Below, one piece after another: positions 1 to 11,056 of a stretch of DNA of 64,000 nt. The notes under the pieces are model-generated. The model saw nothing but the letters and a program-made list of their open reading frames with translations. It made no database searches and was not told the DNA's origin. This stretch comes from Dendrobium chrysotoxum. Its lineage: Eukaryota > Streptophyta > Magnoliopsida > Asparagales > Orchidaceae. The stretch covers positions 18,249,197-18,313,196 of the forward strand of contig CM034307.1 in NCBI GenBank assembly GCA_019925795.1, written 5' to 3'. How positions within the stretch are numbered: the first letter of the stretch is position 1; every line of letters begins with the position of its first letter. The translations under genes and the position numbers were made by a program.

Positions 1-556
1 TTTTTGAAAAATTATATATTAAGACAAATCACAAAGGTGAAGGAACTAACATCTCTTCCACATTTTAATTAAATCTATGATTTACATACAAATTAATAAT
101 TTTTGTGAAATATGTATAAAAGGGTTTATAAAAGAAATTTCTCTTTAATCAAAAGCTTAATATTTGGCATAAGTTAATTATCAACAAATTAATATGTGTG
201 ATTAATAATCTATTTGGACAATAATAAATTTTTAAGAAGATGATTATAAAATTATAATGAGGAAACTAATTTTTTTTTTAGAAGTTACGGCAAAAAATAA
301 TTTTTTAATTAAAAAAATATTGAAAATAAAAAGAAAATAATAATGAAATAGAAATTGCGATTCGGTCCGAAAAAAAAAAACAGTAACAAAAAAGTTTTCC
401 CATATACCCTAAATTGCTAAAAAACAAATAAAAAAGTACTAATTTCTATATATCAACAAATCATGAACGTCAAAACAGACAGATCTCGGCAACTTCCCTG
501 ATTCTACAAACAGCCCCCATGATGAATGGGCGATGATCCTGATGGAGAACGGACGG
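1..556. other. AT-rich flank, no gene seen
   Basis: Very AT-rich sequence with homopolymer runs. It would hold the 3' untranslated region of the minus-strand 14-3-3-like frame that ends at 557. I see no clear AATAAA on that strand and no recognisable gene or repeat. Confidence 0.5.
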
Positions 557-1348
557 TCAGGGATTGCCGGCAGCGTTGCCGGCCGGCACATTTGAAGGTC
601 CGGCCGCGTTACTCTGTAGCGCATTCTGAAGCTTTTGTTTTAAGTTTAGGAGATTCGCTGTCAATTGAAGGCCTCCTTCGAAAGTTAAGAGAGAAACGGC
701 TGGTCTTGTCTCTGGTGAGCTTATCGCTGATATGTTCAATGCCCGTTCTACAGCTGCAAAGGCGTCCTCAGGCGAATTACGAAAGTTAAGGAAATGCTCC
801 GCTACACTAACCTCGAATGCTAACCGATGCGGATTCATCAAATCTAGCTCGGTCGCCATCCCCCAAGCTTCAGAATAGGCAGAATTAGCGACTCCCGCAT
901 CTCCCATTCCGTCTAACGCTCCCTTAACCTCTGCCATATACCAGCTGACATCTCCCTTTAGGGTTAGGTAAAATACCTTGGATTCTTTCGAAACAGCGGA
1001 GGGTAATAGCCGGCAATCAATTAGCTGAACAATTTCTGCGCAGGCGCTGGAGATCTCCATCCTGGATGTGAGCAAGTAGGAGGCGGCGAGGGGGCCCGTG
1101 AAGTGATTAAGCCAGGATCTTGTTTTAGCTGCGGTTGAGAGATGCGACTGGCGGGGTTGTGTGACGAAGTTCTTGAAGGCAGCGCCGAGGAGGCAGCGTT
1201 CCTTTGGGGAGAGGTCTGTGCCTGGGTTGGTTGCTTCGACGATTTCTTTCATGAATTGGACCATGTGATCGTAGCGCTTGGTTTCTTGGGCGATCTTAGC
1301 CTTGCGGAAGAGGATCTTTCTCCTCGATTTGGCCTCCGATAGAAGCAT
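557..1348 (-). CDS. divergent 14-3-3-like protein, intronless
   Basis: An uninterrupted 263-codon frame, close to the usual 14-3-3 length (about 245-265 residues). It shows the family's order of motifs: an RYDHMVQFMKEIV-type first helix (residues 25-37), ERCLLGAAFKNFV (50-62) where canonical members read ERNLLSVAYKNV, ESKVFYLTLKGD (122-133) for ESKVFYLKMKGD, NPHRL (172-176) for THPIRL, and RNSPEDA (190-196) for LNSPEKA. 14-3-3 proteins are dimeric adaptors that bind phosphoserine or phosphothreonine peptides. Against human zeta numbering, K49, R56, K122 and Y128 are kept (K59, R66, K131, Y137). K120 is T129, R127 is W136 and N173 is S181, and the second signature near residues 214-233 is unrecognisable. 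So a normal phosphopeptide groove is unlikely. Plant 14-3-3 genes normally have several introns, so this may be a retrocopy or a fast-evolving paralogue. The start has A at -3. Local GC is clearly higher than the flanks. Family assignment is firm; function and expression are unknown. Confidence 0.85.
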   Translation of the reverse strand: MLLSEAKSRRKILFRKAKIAQETKRYDHMVQFMKEIVEATNPGTDLSPKERCLLGAAFKNFVTQPRQSHLSTAAKTRSWLNHFTGPLAASYLLTSRMEISSACAEIVQLIDCRLLPSAVSKESKVFYLTLKGDVSWYMAEVKGALDGMGDAGVANSAYSEAWGMATELDLMNPHRLAFEVSVAEHFLNFRNSPEDAFAAVERALNISAISSPETRPAVSLLTFEGGLQLTANLLNLKQKLQNALQSNAAGPSNVPAGNAAGNP

Positions 1349-1445
1349 TGTCGAGGGTCTTGTCTCTGGAACAGACAGAGTTGCAGACGAGGATTCTTGG
1401 AGAATCTTTACACTAAAGAATGACCGATACAGCGATTGACTTCAG

Positions 1446-1454
1446 ATATATTTT
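1446..1454 (-). promoter_or_regulatory. possible TATA box for the 14-3-3-like gene
   Basis: On the minus strand an AAATATATCT-type sequence lies about 100 bases upstream of the ATG at 1348, a normal plant spacing. In DNA this AT-rich such matches are common, so the call is weak. Confidence 0.25.
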
Positions 1455-1460
1455 CTATTA

Positions 1461-1738
1461 GAGGGAGCGGCATTTTTTAAGAAAATAAAAAATTTGAGAT
1501 TTCTTAGGAACAATTCTCTTACTATATTTTTAATCATTCTCATATTATCGTTTGACTCCTATGTTTTTTTATGATTAAAAAAAATTAATAGAAAGCTAAT
1601 TTCTTAAAAAATTCTCTAATAGGTTACATTTTATGTTAGCCAACTAAAAAATATTAAATATTTTTTGTAATAATCCAAAATATTATTTATATTTTATATT
1701 AATTTAACTGATATAAATTTTATTGACATACTTATAAG
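1461..1738. other. AT-rich spacer
   Basis: Spacer between the 14-3-3-like upstream region and the CACTA terminus. Nothing recognisable. Confidence 0.4.
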
Positions 1739-1980
1739 CATTACAAAACAAATAAGACCATCGCAGCACTATTTTGGAGTTTTCTCGGTGGTTATAATCG
1801 ACATTAATTTCTTTGCAGCGGTTTTAAAACTGCTTCACACACGCTGTAGTTGCTATGCGCTGCAACAACATTTCGCAGCGGTTTAAGGACCGGCGGGGTA
1901 GATTCAACGAAGCCCTAGATTTAGCAGCAGTTATAACCGATGCCAACCTATAAATTTGCAGCGGTCATAACTGCTACTAA
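1739..1980 (-). repeat. CACTA terminus with subterminal repeats
   Basis: The sequence beginning CATTACAAAACAAATAAGAC looks like a CACTACAA-type terminal repeat with one C-to-T change. It is followed by five or more copies of a roughly 20-bp imperfect palindrome of the form GCAGCGGTTATAACCGCTGC (near 1790, 1817, 1875, 1925 and 1960). Dense short palindromes of this kind are the binding sites of TNPA-like proteins at CACTA ends. Their density falls off abruptly after 1980. Confidence 0.6.
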
Positions 1981-2899
1981 TATATTAAAAATAAACTGAT
2001 AGGTTGTGGCCAGAATTTTTTTTGTTTAAATAGAACCGGAATGCATATGCTGATCCGATATACATATACATAAGCAACTAATTGATATGTATAAACAAGC
2101 ACGAACAAGCGCTAATCATAATCGACTCTTTCGAATATGTAAATTATTAGTAAATCAAATAAACGTCAGTAGCCATTAGATTTGAGTGCTTTACTATAGA
2201 AGTGACATTATGAGTAGGGAGCAAATTCATGACCTTATGGTTGAGAATTAGAGTATGAAACACTGAGCTAAGGCACGGTTCAATTGTTCAAACAAGCATA
2301 ATTTGAGTACAATATGCCCAAAATAATAGATTAGGCTTCCTATGAAATTTTAAATATTGAAAGCTATTGCATTTATCTTCTTGCTACTACTACTAATGTC
2401 TAAGGCAAAATCTTCTTTATGCCACATGTCAACAAGCATCGAAGATAACTTACAATAGCCATTATCAAAATCTCAAAAGCAGAAAACAAGTGTAGTCATT
2501 GTCTTAGGTTCAAATAAGAGAGAATCAATTGGAAAACGCCAACACTTTATTCTTGAAGACAAGCCATAAAAATCCATATTCAACAAAAAGGTATTAGAGC
2601 AAACTAATTGCAATTTTCTACTAAGATAAATAGAAGGAGGAAATGAAGGCAGAAATCAAGCTAAGGAAATATCATCACAATTCAAACATCACAAGAACCA
2701 TAAGAGTTCAAAATCAAAACACCATAAGTTACAAAATACATAAAATATCCATACAACTACATGCATCACCAAAAATATTTGAACTCATTAGTAGAACAAA
2801 GTTAAATTTCCAATGGACTATCAGACATCAGATGAATTATCATTGCCACCCTGCAAAATAGTATGAAGATAATAAAATACTAATAATCAAACAATTTAC
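1981..2899. other. internal noncoding CACTA sequence
   Basis: AT-rich DNA between the subterminal repeats and the Ptta C-terminal exon. I see no second gene; the short open frame near 2643-2861 has no family resemblance. Confidence 0.4.
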
Positions 2900-3231
2900 A
2901 CTAAAATTACACAATTTTTTTATACCATTTATGATCCTCCATGGGGTGGTTGATTCATCTGAAATTGATGCGTAAACTATCTCATCTCATCACAAAATGA
3001 GCTGAATTCCTCTCTAAGACTAGCCATCTGAGCAAAGTTGCTACCGCTACTACCACCTGCTTCACTTGTGCTTTGAGGAAAATATCTGGTAGGCATGAAA
3101 CCAAATCCTTGGGTGTGAACTCAACCTGAATGTTTTGGTCCAATAACTTTACTAAAGACTCTCTCATTAGCTTCAATGTTTCCGTCTTCAAGTGTAAGCC
3201 CTTCCTCGATAAGAAAATTACATGCTTGTGT
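2900..3231 (-). pseudogene. Ptta/En-Spm (TNPA-type) C-terminal exon relic
   Basis: Reading the minus strand downward from 3231 gives TQACNFLIEEGLTLEDGN, then a stretch containing KVIGPKHSG and HTQGFGFMPTRYF, then an alanine/serine/glycine linker and LREEFSSFCDEM. This resembles the C-terminal part of plant Ptta/En-Spm transposases (family pattern: VLGPE.sGRVRG.G.GptPs). A plausible splice acceptor, pyrimidine-rich then AG, sits at 3232-3233 on the minus strand. Two stop codons (one after KHSG) show it is a relic. It is the missing end of the Ptta frame seen at 10300-13529, separated by about 7 kb of later insertions and intron. Confidence 0.6.
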
Positions 3232-3299
3232 CTACATTAAAAATACATATAATTAAATCTGTTGAATAATTGATTATAAAAAAAATTGTAATCACTATA

Positions 3300-5830
3300 T
3301 TGTATGGGGAAAATTTACCACCGCCATGCAGATTTTAATTTCTACTATTTTGTAATCGAATACTGTATTGAGAATAAATTACAGTCTCAGGAGACCGATA
3401 CAATATTCTATAATGGATTTAATATCAAAATAGGGTTTTAGAAAATGATATTTCTATGATCAAATACAGTTCAGAGAATAACATATCATCTCGAAAGATG
3501 AATACGAAATTCTATAGAATGTGTTTAAAAATAGAAGTAGGGTTTTCAAAAAGTTTATCTATTTTTTTATTTAGGTGTAACAAGGAGAATATTATATCAT
3601 CTTAAAAGACGAACATAACATTCTTCAAGACATCCAAAAGTAAGAACAGATTTTATAAAATTCATCTTTTCTAAAGTTGAATATAACAAGTAGATTATTA
3701 TATTATCTGAAAAGACAATAATAATGTTCTACGAGTATATTTAAAATTAGAAATAATTTTTTTAAAAGATATATGCATTCCCAAAGATTTTTCCCTTATT
3801 TTATAGGAGTAAAATAAGGTTTATTTTAATCTGGAGTTCTCAATTCCCTATAGAGGCAAGCCCCTATAGTTAATTACATCTTAGGAGGGCTGCTCCTAAG
3901 AAAACTCTTGATTAAAGTAGCGATTTCATACCCTCTGATTACAAAGTAAAAAGACAAGGAAAGAAGTAGGAATTTTCCAAGGAGAGAGCTCAATGTTGAA
4001 CAGTTCTTAGCGAGTCAAAGGGGAAAAAGTAGGAGGTGCCAGATTTTGAGAAGCTTAGAGGAAACCTCAGTCTATCCTATTTGGGCTTTATATTTTAGGT
4101 GATTTTTATTTATTTGAGTTAACATTTTATTAGAAAGTTGAGATTATATTCTCAAAGGGTGAAGACTTATGATTTAAAAATTTGCCTCAGAACCTAAATC
4201 TAATTTAGGTACTACAAAGTAGTAACCCGAACCTATCTAATGAAGTACAAATCTGGACTTACCCTGACCTAAATTAGGGAGCCAGCTAATCACCTACGTA
4301 CTTTAAAATCATGTGTTCTGTCTCTTTATAAAAGATGGGTGGGAATGTTATTTAAGTTTTAAGAAATTGGGAGCTTGCATCTAAGACATATCCTAATTGT
4401 CTCCATAACTTATGTAGGGTGAATGATGCTTGAGAGTAGAATGCAATTAAAATTTTAGACACTTTTAATTTGTATCTAATGCAATGCATGCTAATTGACA
4501 CGAATGCATACAAATGATTATGAAGTAGTATTAAAATCAGGCTTAAAAATAGGTTTTTTTCAAGAGAATACACAACATCCCCTTGACAGAACTACACCCT
4601 AATAGGCCAGGTGGTTTGCCAGAACCCACAGGCGGGGAGGTGCCTAACAAGGAAGAGAAAGTAATAATATGCATATATGCTAACTATTGGTGGTCCCGAG
4701 CTTACTTCTTAGACTGTTAGAGTTTCTATGTGAGCCTAAAATTTTTATTAAAATTTTAAGTATAAAAATTTTATTCGTACCCTCATAAAACTTCGATCGT
4801 ATCCTGGCTAAAATAAAATATGGCATGCAAGAAAACCTAAAAAATAGGCAATTCTAATGCGTAAGCATTATAAACAATCAGATTTAAATTATCCAACATA
4901 TAATATCCAAAGTCCATATAGCAAGTGCCATTTTACTTACAACTCAGGGTATACTGAAAAAGTAAAGTGGTTGGGTACCACTAATAATAAACTCGGATTC
5001 TAATCCTAAGACTAATGCAAGTAATTTTAAAATGAGATATATCTTTTTTCTTCACTACTTCATCTTCTCTCCTTGGTCTCCTTCCCTTTTACAAGCTCCC
5101 TGGATCTGTCGGTTCTAGATACCTTATTGAAAAGAAACTCATCCTCAAAGAGGTATTTTCTTTTCCCTTTGGATATTAAAATTATCCTAACTTAGCTTTC
5201 CAAATAGAAGAAAACATTCCTCTAAAGGATATTCTCTTCTCTTTGGATTCTAAATTAGATGTGATATCCCAATTTTGAATCACTTTCACATTATAACTCT
5301 TTTCAAACACATTTACATTACATCCCAGATAAAAGAAAATCTAGACCACCTACAAGGTTATCCTAAATAGTTATAATAAAAATATCCCAAGCAGTTATAT
5401 GTTTGTATTTAAATTAAATTTGTCAGCCACACATGGTCATGCTCTTTTAATTTTATGGGAGCTTAGCATTTTGCACTTGTATAAAATTTTGTCAGTTTAA
5501 AATTTTAATTTGCCCCCTTTGATTTAGCCTACATGAGCATAGCCACCTACAAAAAATTTTATGAGCATCCAGATCGTTCCTAGCCTAGGGGTAATCTATC
5601 GTACATCATGTCAATTCTCAGATTATAGGAATAAATAAATAAATAATCACATTAACAATTACAACCAGCATGTAGTAAAAACTACGAGAAAATCCATCAC
5701 ACAATAGCAAGAAAGTAAACACCAGCCTAACCTAAAGCTAGAGTTGGTTATCCTAGCAAATAAATCTAAGTGTGTGCAGTAGGCTGTGTGGTTTAGATAT
5801 ATCCTAAGTTAATTATTAGTTGGGGTTTTC
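3300..5830 (-). repeat. family A noncoding repeat, copy 1
   Basis: On the minus strand this block matches about 37970-40000 and 61900-63830 (both plus). Shared landmarks include the AGGCACCTCCCC-type block (rc near 4630), the TAGACCACCTGGCC block (rc near 4600), the TAGCTGGCTCCCTAA block (rc near 4275), and GGGCTTACCC-type text near 3860. No coding domain is visible. Length and repeat copy number suggest part of a large LTR or a non-autonomous LTR-type element; that is inference. Confidence 0.6.
3360..3790. repeat. diverged tandem repeats, about 110-120 bp units
   Basis: Four imperfect units, each with a GA(A/G)AATAT..TATCATCT.GAAAGA.GAA core followed by an A/T-rich tail ending TTTAAAA. A mirrored array occurs at 63360-63780 in family A copy 3, and a different array in the same position of copy 2 (about 40005-40330). 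Confidence 0.55.
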
Positions 5831-6978
5831 TAGTTGATTGAATTTAGTTTGTTGAAAGGTCAAGGGAATTTCTGATGTCTAGATTTAAGTTTTAATATCT
5901 TTAATATTTTGAAGTTTGTTTTAAATTGAATTTTAATTATTAAAGTTTGATTAATGAGTTTGGTTATTTAAGTGTTTTAATTAAACATCATTTTTTAAGG
6001 ATTATTTAACTTAATTATTTATTGAATTTTAAATGATTGAAATTTAGATTATTTAAAGAGTTATTAAAATTTTAATTGATTTATGACATTATTGATGATT
6101 TATTAAAGTTTTGAAGATTTTATTTAATTATTATTTGATTATGAGATGATTAAAATATTAATTAGACTCAATTTTAAAATTATGCTCAAATTTAATCTCT
6201 TAATGGTTATGTGTGTTAATTATGATTTAGTTATTAAAGGTTATATAATTTTTGTGTATTTTTATCTTAATTATCATTAGTGTATTTGATATTTTCATTA
6301 GTTGATTATTTTATTTTGATTAGCTTTAATTATGGTTATATTAATAATATACACTAATCCTAAGGTGAATGTCACTAAGTTTTCTATGTTCTATATTTTT
6401 ATCCTAAAGTGTGTATGTATCTTAAGTTTAAGTTTTTTAAGACTAAGTCCTTAATTTTTATCCTTAAATGTCACTAATATTGTATGGGATGAAAAAGTTT
6501 GTTATCACTAACTCTTAGGATATTACGCACGTGTAAAGGGGTTTAAGGTTCTAACAAAAAATAAAAATATTCTTAATAAAATTGAAGTTACTACAGGGAC
6601 CTAAAAGGGAGGGGTTCGCACAAACCACACCAAGGGCCTCCTAGGGGCTTTCTTAGTTTTAAAAAAACTTATAACACCCGGGGCTATAACCCATTGATTT
6701 TGCCCGTAGCACCTTTACCTGATAGAGGAGACTGACGCCTTTATCTTTTTTCCTTTTTGTTCATTTAATCGACACTGTTCCTCACAGTTCATGCAAATAA
6801 AAAAGAATAAAATCAGGATTAGAAGCACATTTAATAATTATAATTGAAATAATTGAAAAAAATTATTTAAATTAAAATGTACCTTTTTTCGGGCTTGGAG
6901 ACCGATGCAGCTGTCTACCTTTTAAACTGTTCCCTTTTGAAAGTACACTATTTTTTTTTCAACATTCATCTCAAGGTA
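5831..6978. other. AT-rich, no gene seen
   Basis: T-rich DNA with many TTAAAT-type words to about 6560, then a short GC-richer patch (6590-6760, including AGGGCCTCCTAGGGG). No coding similarity or clear repeat partner in the window. Confidence 0.4.
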
Positions 6979-7034
6979 CAAGAAGGGAGAAGTAGAAGAA
7001 AGAGAAAGAGAAGGGTAGAGAGAGGGAAAGAGGG
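6979..7034 (+). repeat. polypurine tract
   Basis: About 55 bases almost purely of G and A (GAAGGGAGAAGTAGAAGAAA and on), immediately before the G-depleted tract at 7060. It could be a retroelement polypurine tract or a simple repeat; no adjacent LTR start is evident. Confidence 0.5.
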
Positions 7035-7059
7035 GCATTGCTTTCTTTAAAAATTTTAT

Positions 7060-8220
7060 TTCTAATAAACACCCAACAAACTCATTCCTCCACCCCCACA
7101 CCTTTCATCTCTCAACACCTCTAACTTTTAACAATTACACACTTTAAAGCACCATTCAACCAACACATCTCACTTTAACAATCCATACCTTTCACTCTCA
7201 TTTTTCACCCATCACCTTTCAACACAAATACTTAGTCACTTTCCAAAGATCACACATTTCATCTTTCAAGACATACATGAATCACCTTCCAAAATCACAT
7301 ACAACTCCAAATACGTCTCTACCTTCCAAAACATAGACAATTTTTGCTTTTTAACACACACACGCAAATCTTTTTTCTTACCAATCAAAACACTTTACTT
7401 TCAAACACATTTAATTTTTTTTTAACATATACACTTTCCAAAATCACACACATGTGCTTTACTTTTCAATACACTTTTACACACTTCAAATTTCAATGCA
7501 CCTTTCTACACATCTCAAATTCCTACACATACACTTTCCAAAATTACACACAATTTCCACCTTTCCAAAACACATGCAATTTTCACCTTTCTGTACACAC
7601 ACAAGAGTCGCTTTTTCTTACTAAACCAAACAAATTACATTTAATTTTCTCACACAAAATCTTATTAACATACACTTTCACTTTTTCAAAACCCACACAT
7701 TTTCACTTTTCAAAACACATATTTATCAAAGCACTTTACCCTTTCAAAACATACACTTTACTTTTCATCTTTCCCTACACAAAACCCTTCACCACACACA
7801 CTCCATTATCCAAAATCACTCATTTTCATTTTTTTTTGAACATACACTTGAGCTCCACTTTTCAAATCACCCACAAGTTCTACTTTCCAACCCTTACAAA
7901 TCTCAATCTTTCAAAGTCCACACACCTTCCAAAATATCTCATTTCCTAAAACACATGCATTCCTTCCAAAAACACAGACTTCTCAAAACACACACACAAG
8001 TTCGACTACACACAAACTCCTTGTCATCCCCTTCCAAAGCATACACAAGTTCCACTTTTCAAAACACAAACTTTTCCACTTTTCAAAATGCATACTTTTC
8101 CACTTTTCAAAATACATACTTTCCCAAAACATGCAATTCCCCTTTCAACATACACTTTTCACTTCACTTTATTCACACATACAATTCACCTTTCAAAACA
8201 CATATTCTATGCATTATCAA
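7060..8220 (+). repeat. G-depleted CTTTCCAAAACACA-type low-complexity array
   Basis: About 1.1 kb with G at only about 3% on the plus strand (several 60-base stretches have none), while C stays high. A degenerate motif of about 20-30 bp recurs, of the form CCTTTCAAAACACACATTTT. Two adjacent long open frames here (7344-7949, 7955-8260) are by-products of this composition: with almost no G, TAG and TGA hardly occur. They encode low-complexity Thr/Phe/Asn/His-rich peptides and are not called as genes. Confidence 0.7.
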
Positions 8221-8989
8221 AGCACTGGTAGGCACACGGGCTCTTCAAATCTATTACTAATTATAAAATATTGGAGCATAATTGAACCCATAAACTCCCT
8301 AAAAGAATATTTCATCATGACATAATTCATCACAAAAATAGTTCGACACTAAGCACATTGAGTTGATAAACATAATGCTGAGATATAATACTGAAAGCAA
8401 TATCCTTGGCTAAAGCTCAATGTCAATATCACATTTCATTGCTAGAATGCTTTCATAAATGCCAAAATAGATAAGGTTCATTAAATAAGATGTCATCTTT
8501 AACATGATTGTAACCTCTTACTATCATCAAACTTTCTTTTGTGAATGCAACATATACCACTTCAAACTATGAAAAAGAACTTAGTACGACACCTCACAAA
8601 TGATATATTGAATTAAATGCAAACTTGATATATTATCATTTGCTAGATTTTCATATAAATTATTCTCTACCTTGAATGACATGAAAGTAAAATACCTTAG
8701 TGATTTTTAAATATAAGAGAATAAAACAAACACAATCTCAAAACCTCCTTGCCCTCTCAAATGAATTCTAATACATTTTTTTACCCTGATGAAAGAAATC
8801 TATAATAATTTCATAAAATAGCCCATGGCTTGAGGATGCATAACTCATCTTGATGCAAAGAATCTTTCATATATTATTTTTGAAATTGAAAATCCTAGCA
8901 AGAAGACATCAACCATCTTTCAAATCCAAAGTAAGAAATAAATACTTAAGTTCATACTTTAAGAAGAGAAGATTACCTAAAGATGAAGA
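8221..8989. other. AT-rich, no gene seen
   Basis: Ordinary AT-rich sequence, probably inside the insertion(s) splitting the Ptta gene. Nothing recognisable. Confidence 0.4.
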
Positions 8990-10145
8990 AAATGCATGCG
9001 TCGGCTAGGGCTAATCGACAGAGAGGGGTTCGGTTAAAGTTGTTGTCCATGCAAACAAGAGAGGCAGACCGACTAGGGTAAGCGATAATTAGGCTTGGCG
9101 ATATCGGGGTCAGAGATCGGTGAGAGAGGGGAGATCAGACTGGGGTTCGGCCTTGGGGCTTCTTGCGAACTAGAGAGGGGCAATAGGCTTGGGGTCTTTG
9201 CAAACTAGGAGGAGGCGAAGGGTTGGGGGTTCGGCCTGGAGCTTCTCATTTGAGAGAGAGAAAATGATCGGGTCGATTCTCCTAGGTCAGAGTAGATGAG
9301 AGAGTAGGTCAGAGAAGGAGTTACGAACTGGGAGGGGAGAGTTCGTTCCTTGCTTGCAAATGAGAGAGTGGAGGGGGATTCATGTAGTTTGAGAATAGAT
9401 AAGAGATAATAGGGGAGGTGGTTTGAACCGATCTTAACCAACCCAACACCACCTCTTAATTCAAATCAATGGTTATGATTGATTCATGCTTTAAAAAGGG
9501 ATTTAAGGGATGATTCTGATTTGATTAAAAATTAAAGTAGACTTTATTAGATGCAAATTTGGGGTTTGATTGCTCGAGTTGATTTGAGCTAAATGATATA
9601 TAAATTTGATCAAAAATTAATTAGGTCACATTAAATTGAGTCGATCGAAACTGACGAGCCATAAATCGAGTCTGATTTAAGTCGAATCGGCTTGATTTTA
9701 TTCGTTTAAATTTATCTAATTAATAATCAAATTAATTTTAATAATTTTGTGCTCGAGTCGAGTCAAAAATGACTCAACCAGGATTAAATAAATTTATTTG
9801 ATTATTAATCAAAATTATTTTGATTAAATTAGGCTTAATTGACTTGATTTAACGATCAACGACGACGTCGGGTTCAAATCAGACTCGAATCAAGTTAGCT
9901 TAAATTTTGATGCTATTGAATCACATTTGTGTGATCTAAACGACTTTAATTAACCCAAATTTAAACTCAACTGGAAATTTAACAGTGACTAACGAGGCAA
10001 TTTAGGTCAAATTATGGGGCTTGGTCAACACTACATCAACGGGTAGCCACTTAAGGGAAATCCTAATGGTGACATCTATGCTATGTTTCAAAGACTTAGG
10101 AGCTAGAGTTGATTCTGAAGAAATTGACCTCGAATAATGAGGTCA
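8990..10145 (+). repeat. family B repeat, copy 1
   Basis: The core at about 9990-10110 matches the reverse complement of about 59395-59525: CAATTTAGGTCAAATTAT, then GTCAAC.CTACATCA.CGGG and CTTAAGGGAAATCC. The DNA before it is rich in TCGAGTC/GACTCGA words, as is the matching side at 59525-60000. The part from 9000 to 9440 is GA-rich (GAGAGAGGGG-type). No coding domain; possibly LTR sequence. Confidence 0.5.
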
Positions 10146-10299
10146 ACATATATATATGTATCCATTACTACATAGCATCCTCAGATGACCATGTCCCATC
10201 TTTGTGCATCCTATTGACTTTTCATAATTGCAATCTATCCTTAATAGACTACAAAAAAATTATAATAAAATGTAAGTTTGAAAATGAAGCATTTAATAG

Positions 10300-11040
10300 T
10301 GATAATTAAACATTTAAATTTATACCGCTTCCTTCTATCTCTGAATTGAGCTCACATGATCCATAGCGAGAGGATAAGTTTATTTTATTAGCATTTGCAG
10401 AATTTTGGGCAACCCTTTCCTGTGATACATGATAATGTTAAATTTAAAAATTTATAATAATAATAAATTTGTAACAAATAAGCTTATTCTCTATGCTTAC
10501 CTGGTCCTCTAGCTTTAACCATTATTTAACAAGTTGGTACCATTGCACTTGATCAACTCCAACTGAAACAGTCTCCATAATTTCCTCAATTGGTCTACTA
10601 TCCCTGTACTCAGCCTTTAAGAGGTTTTATGAGTACGCCACTTACCACCAAGAGATTGAAGAATCCAATGGCGTATATGGCTAGGGAACTCAAATTTAGA
10701 CTACAATTGACAATGTTATATGATTAATAATTTATAACTAAAAAAATTAAATTTATTATGAATTCTACATATCTCAACTTCAGCCAATATCTTCTTGAAA
10801 GGCTCCATACCCTTATTTCTCCAATCAAGAAAACTATTGGAGCCAAAACAAGATCTCTTGCAGCAACACCGAGATATGATCCTAGCAAAATAGACTCAGG
10901 GATGTTACATGGGGTGTTATTTTCATTTACCTCTATGTGAATTCATGTCCATGGTGGCATATTTTGTATATCAGCACATGTTGTACGCCCCTACGCCTAA
11001 TAGGATTTTCTTGTTCATCTGCACAAATCAAAATAAATAA
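10300..11040 (-). pseudogene. Ptta/En-Spm (TNPA-type) central region relic
   Basis: The minus strand encodes, in broken frames, the conserved pieces of the plant Ptta/En-Spm family in order: YLGVAARDLV (about 10870; family pattern LGVLAR..VPI..), a frame-shifted DWRNKGMEPFKKILAEV (about 10790), HIRHWILQSLGGKWRTHKT (about 10660; pattern kkWil..ig..WRdfKt.L), QVQWYQLVKWWL (about 10525), then QNSANANKINLSSRYGSCE (about 10390; pattern NRa.q..pHt.GskS). Stops and frameshifts show it is dead. It continues from the N-terminal piece at 13529-13382, from which it is separated by the composite CACTA, and its C-terminus is at 3231-2900. Confidence 0.6.
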
Positions 11041-11056
11041 AATAAGCATGAATAAC

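Noticed and set aside
1142..1342. Plus-strand frame opposite the 14-3-3-like gene
   Set aside because: Antisense shadow of a well-supported frame.
7344..8260. Two long adjacent plus-strand frames (201 and 101 codons)
   Set aside because: They exist because the strand has almost no G, so TAG and TGA are scarce; the peptides are low-complexity and no domain is visible.
9205..9441. Minus-strand 78-codon frame
   Set aside because: Falls in GA-rich repeat DNA of family B; Ser/Leu-rich by composition.
10025..10045. CACTACATCAACGGG as a CACTA left terminus
   Set aside because: It lies inside the family B core, which reads CGCTACATCATCGGG in the other copy, so the CACTA match is chance.
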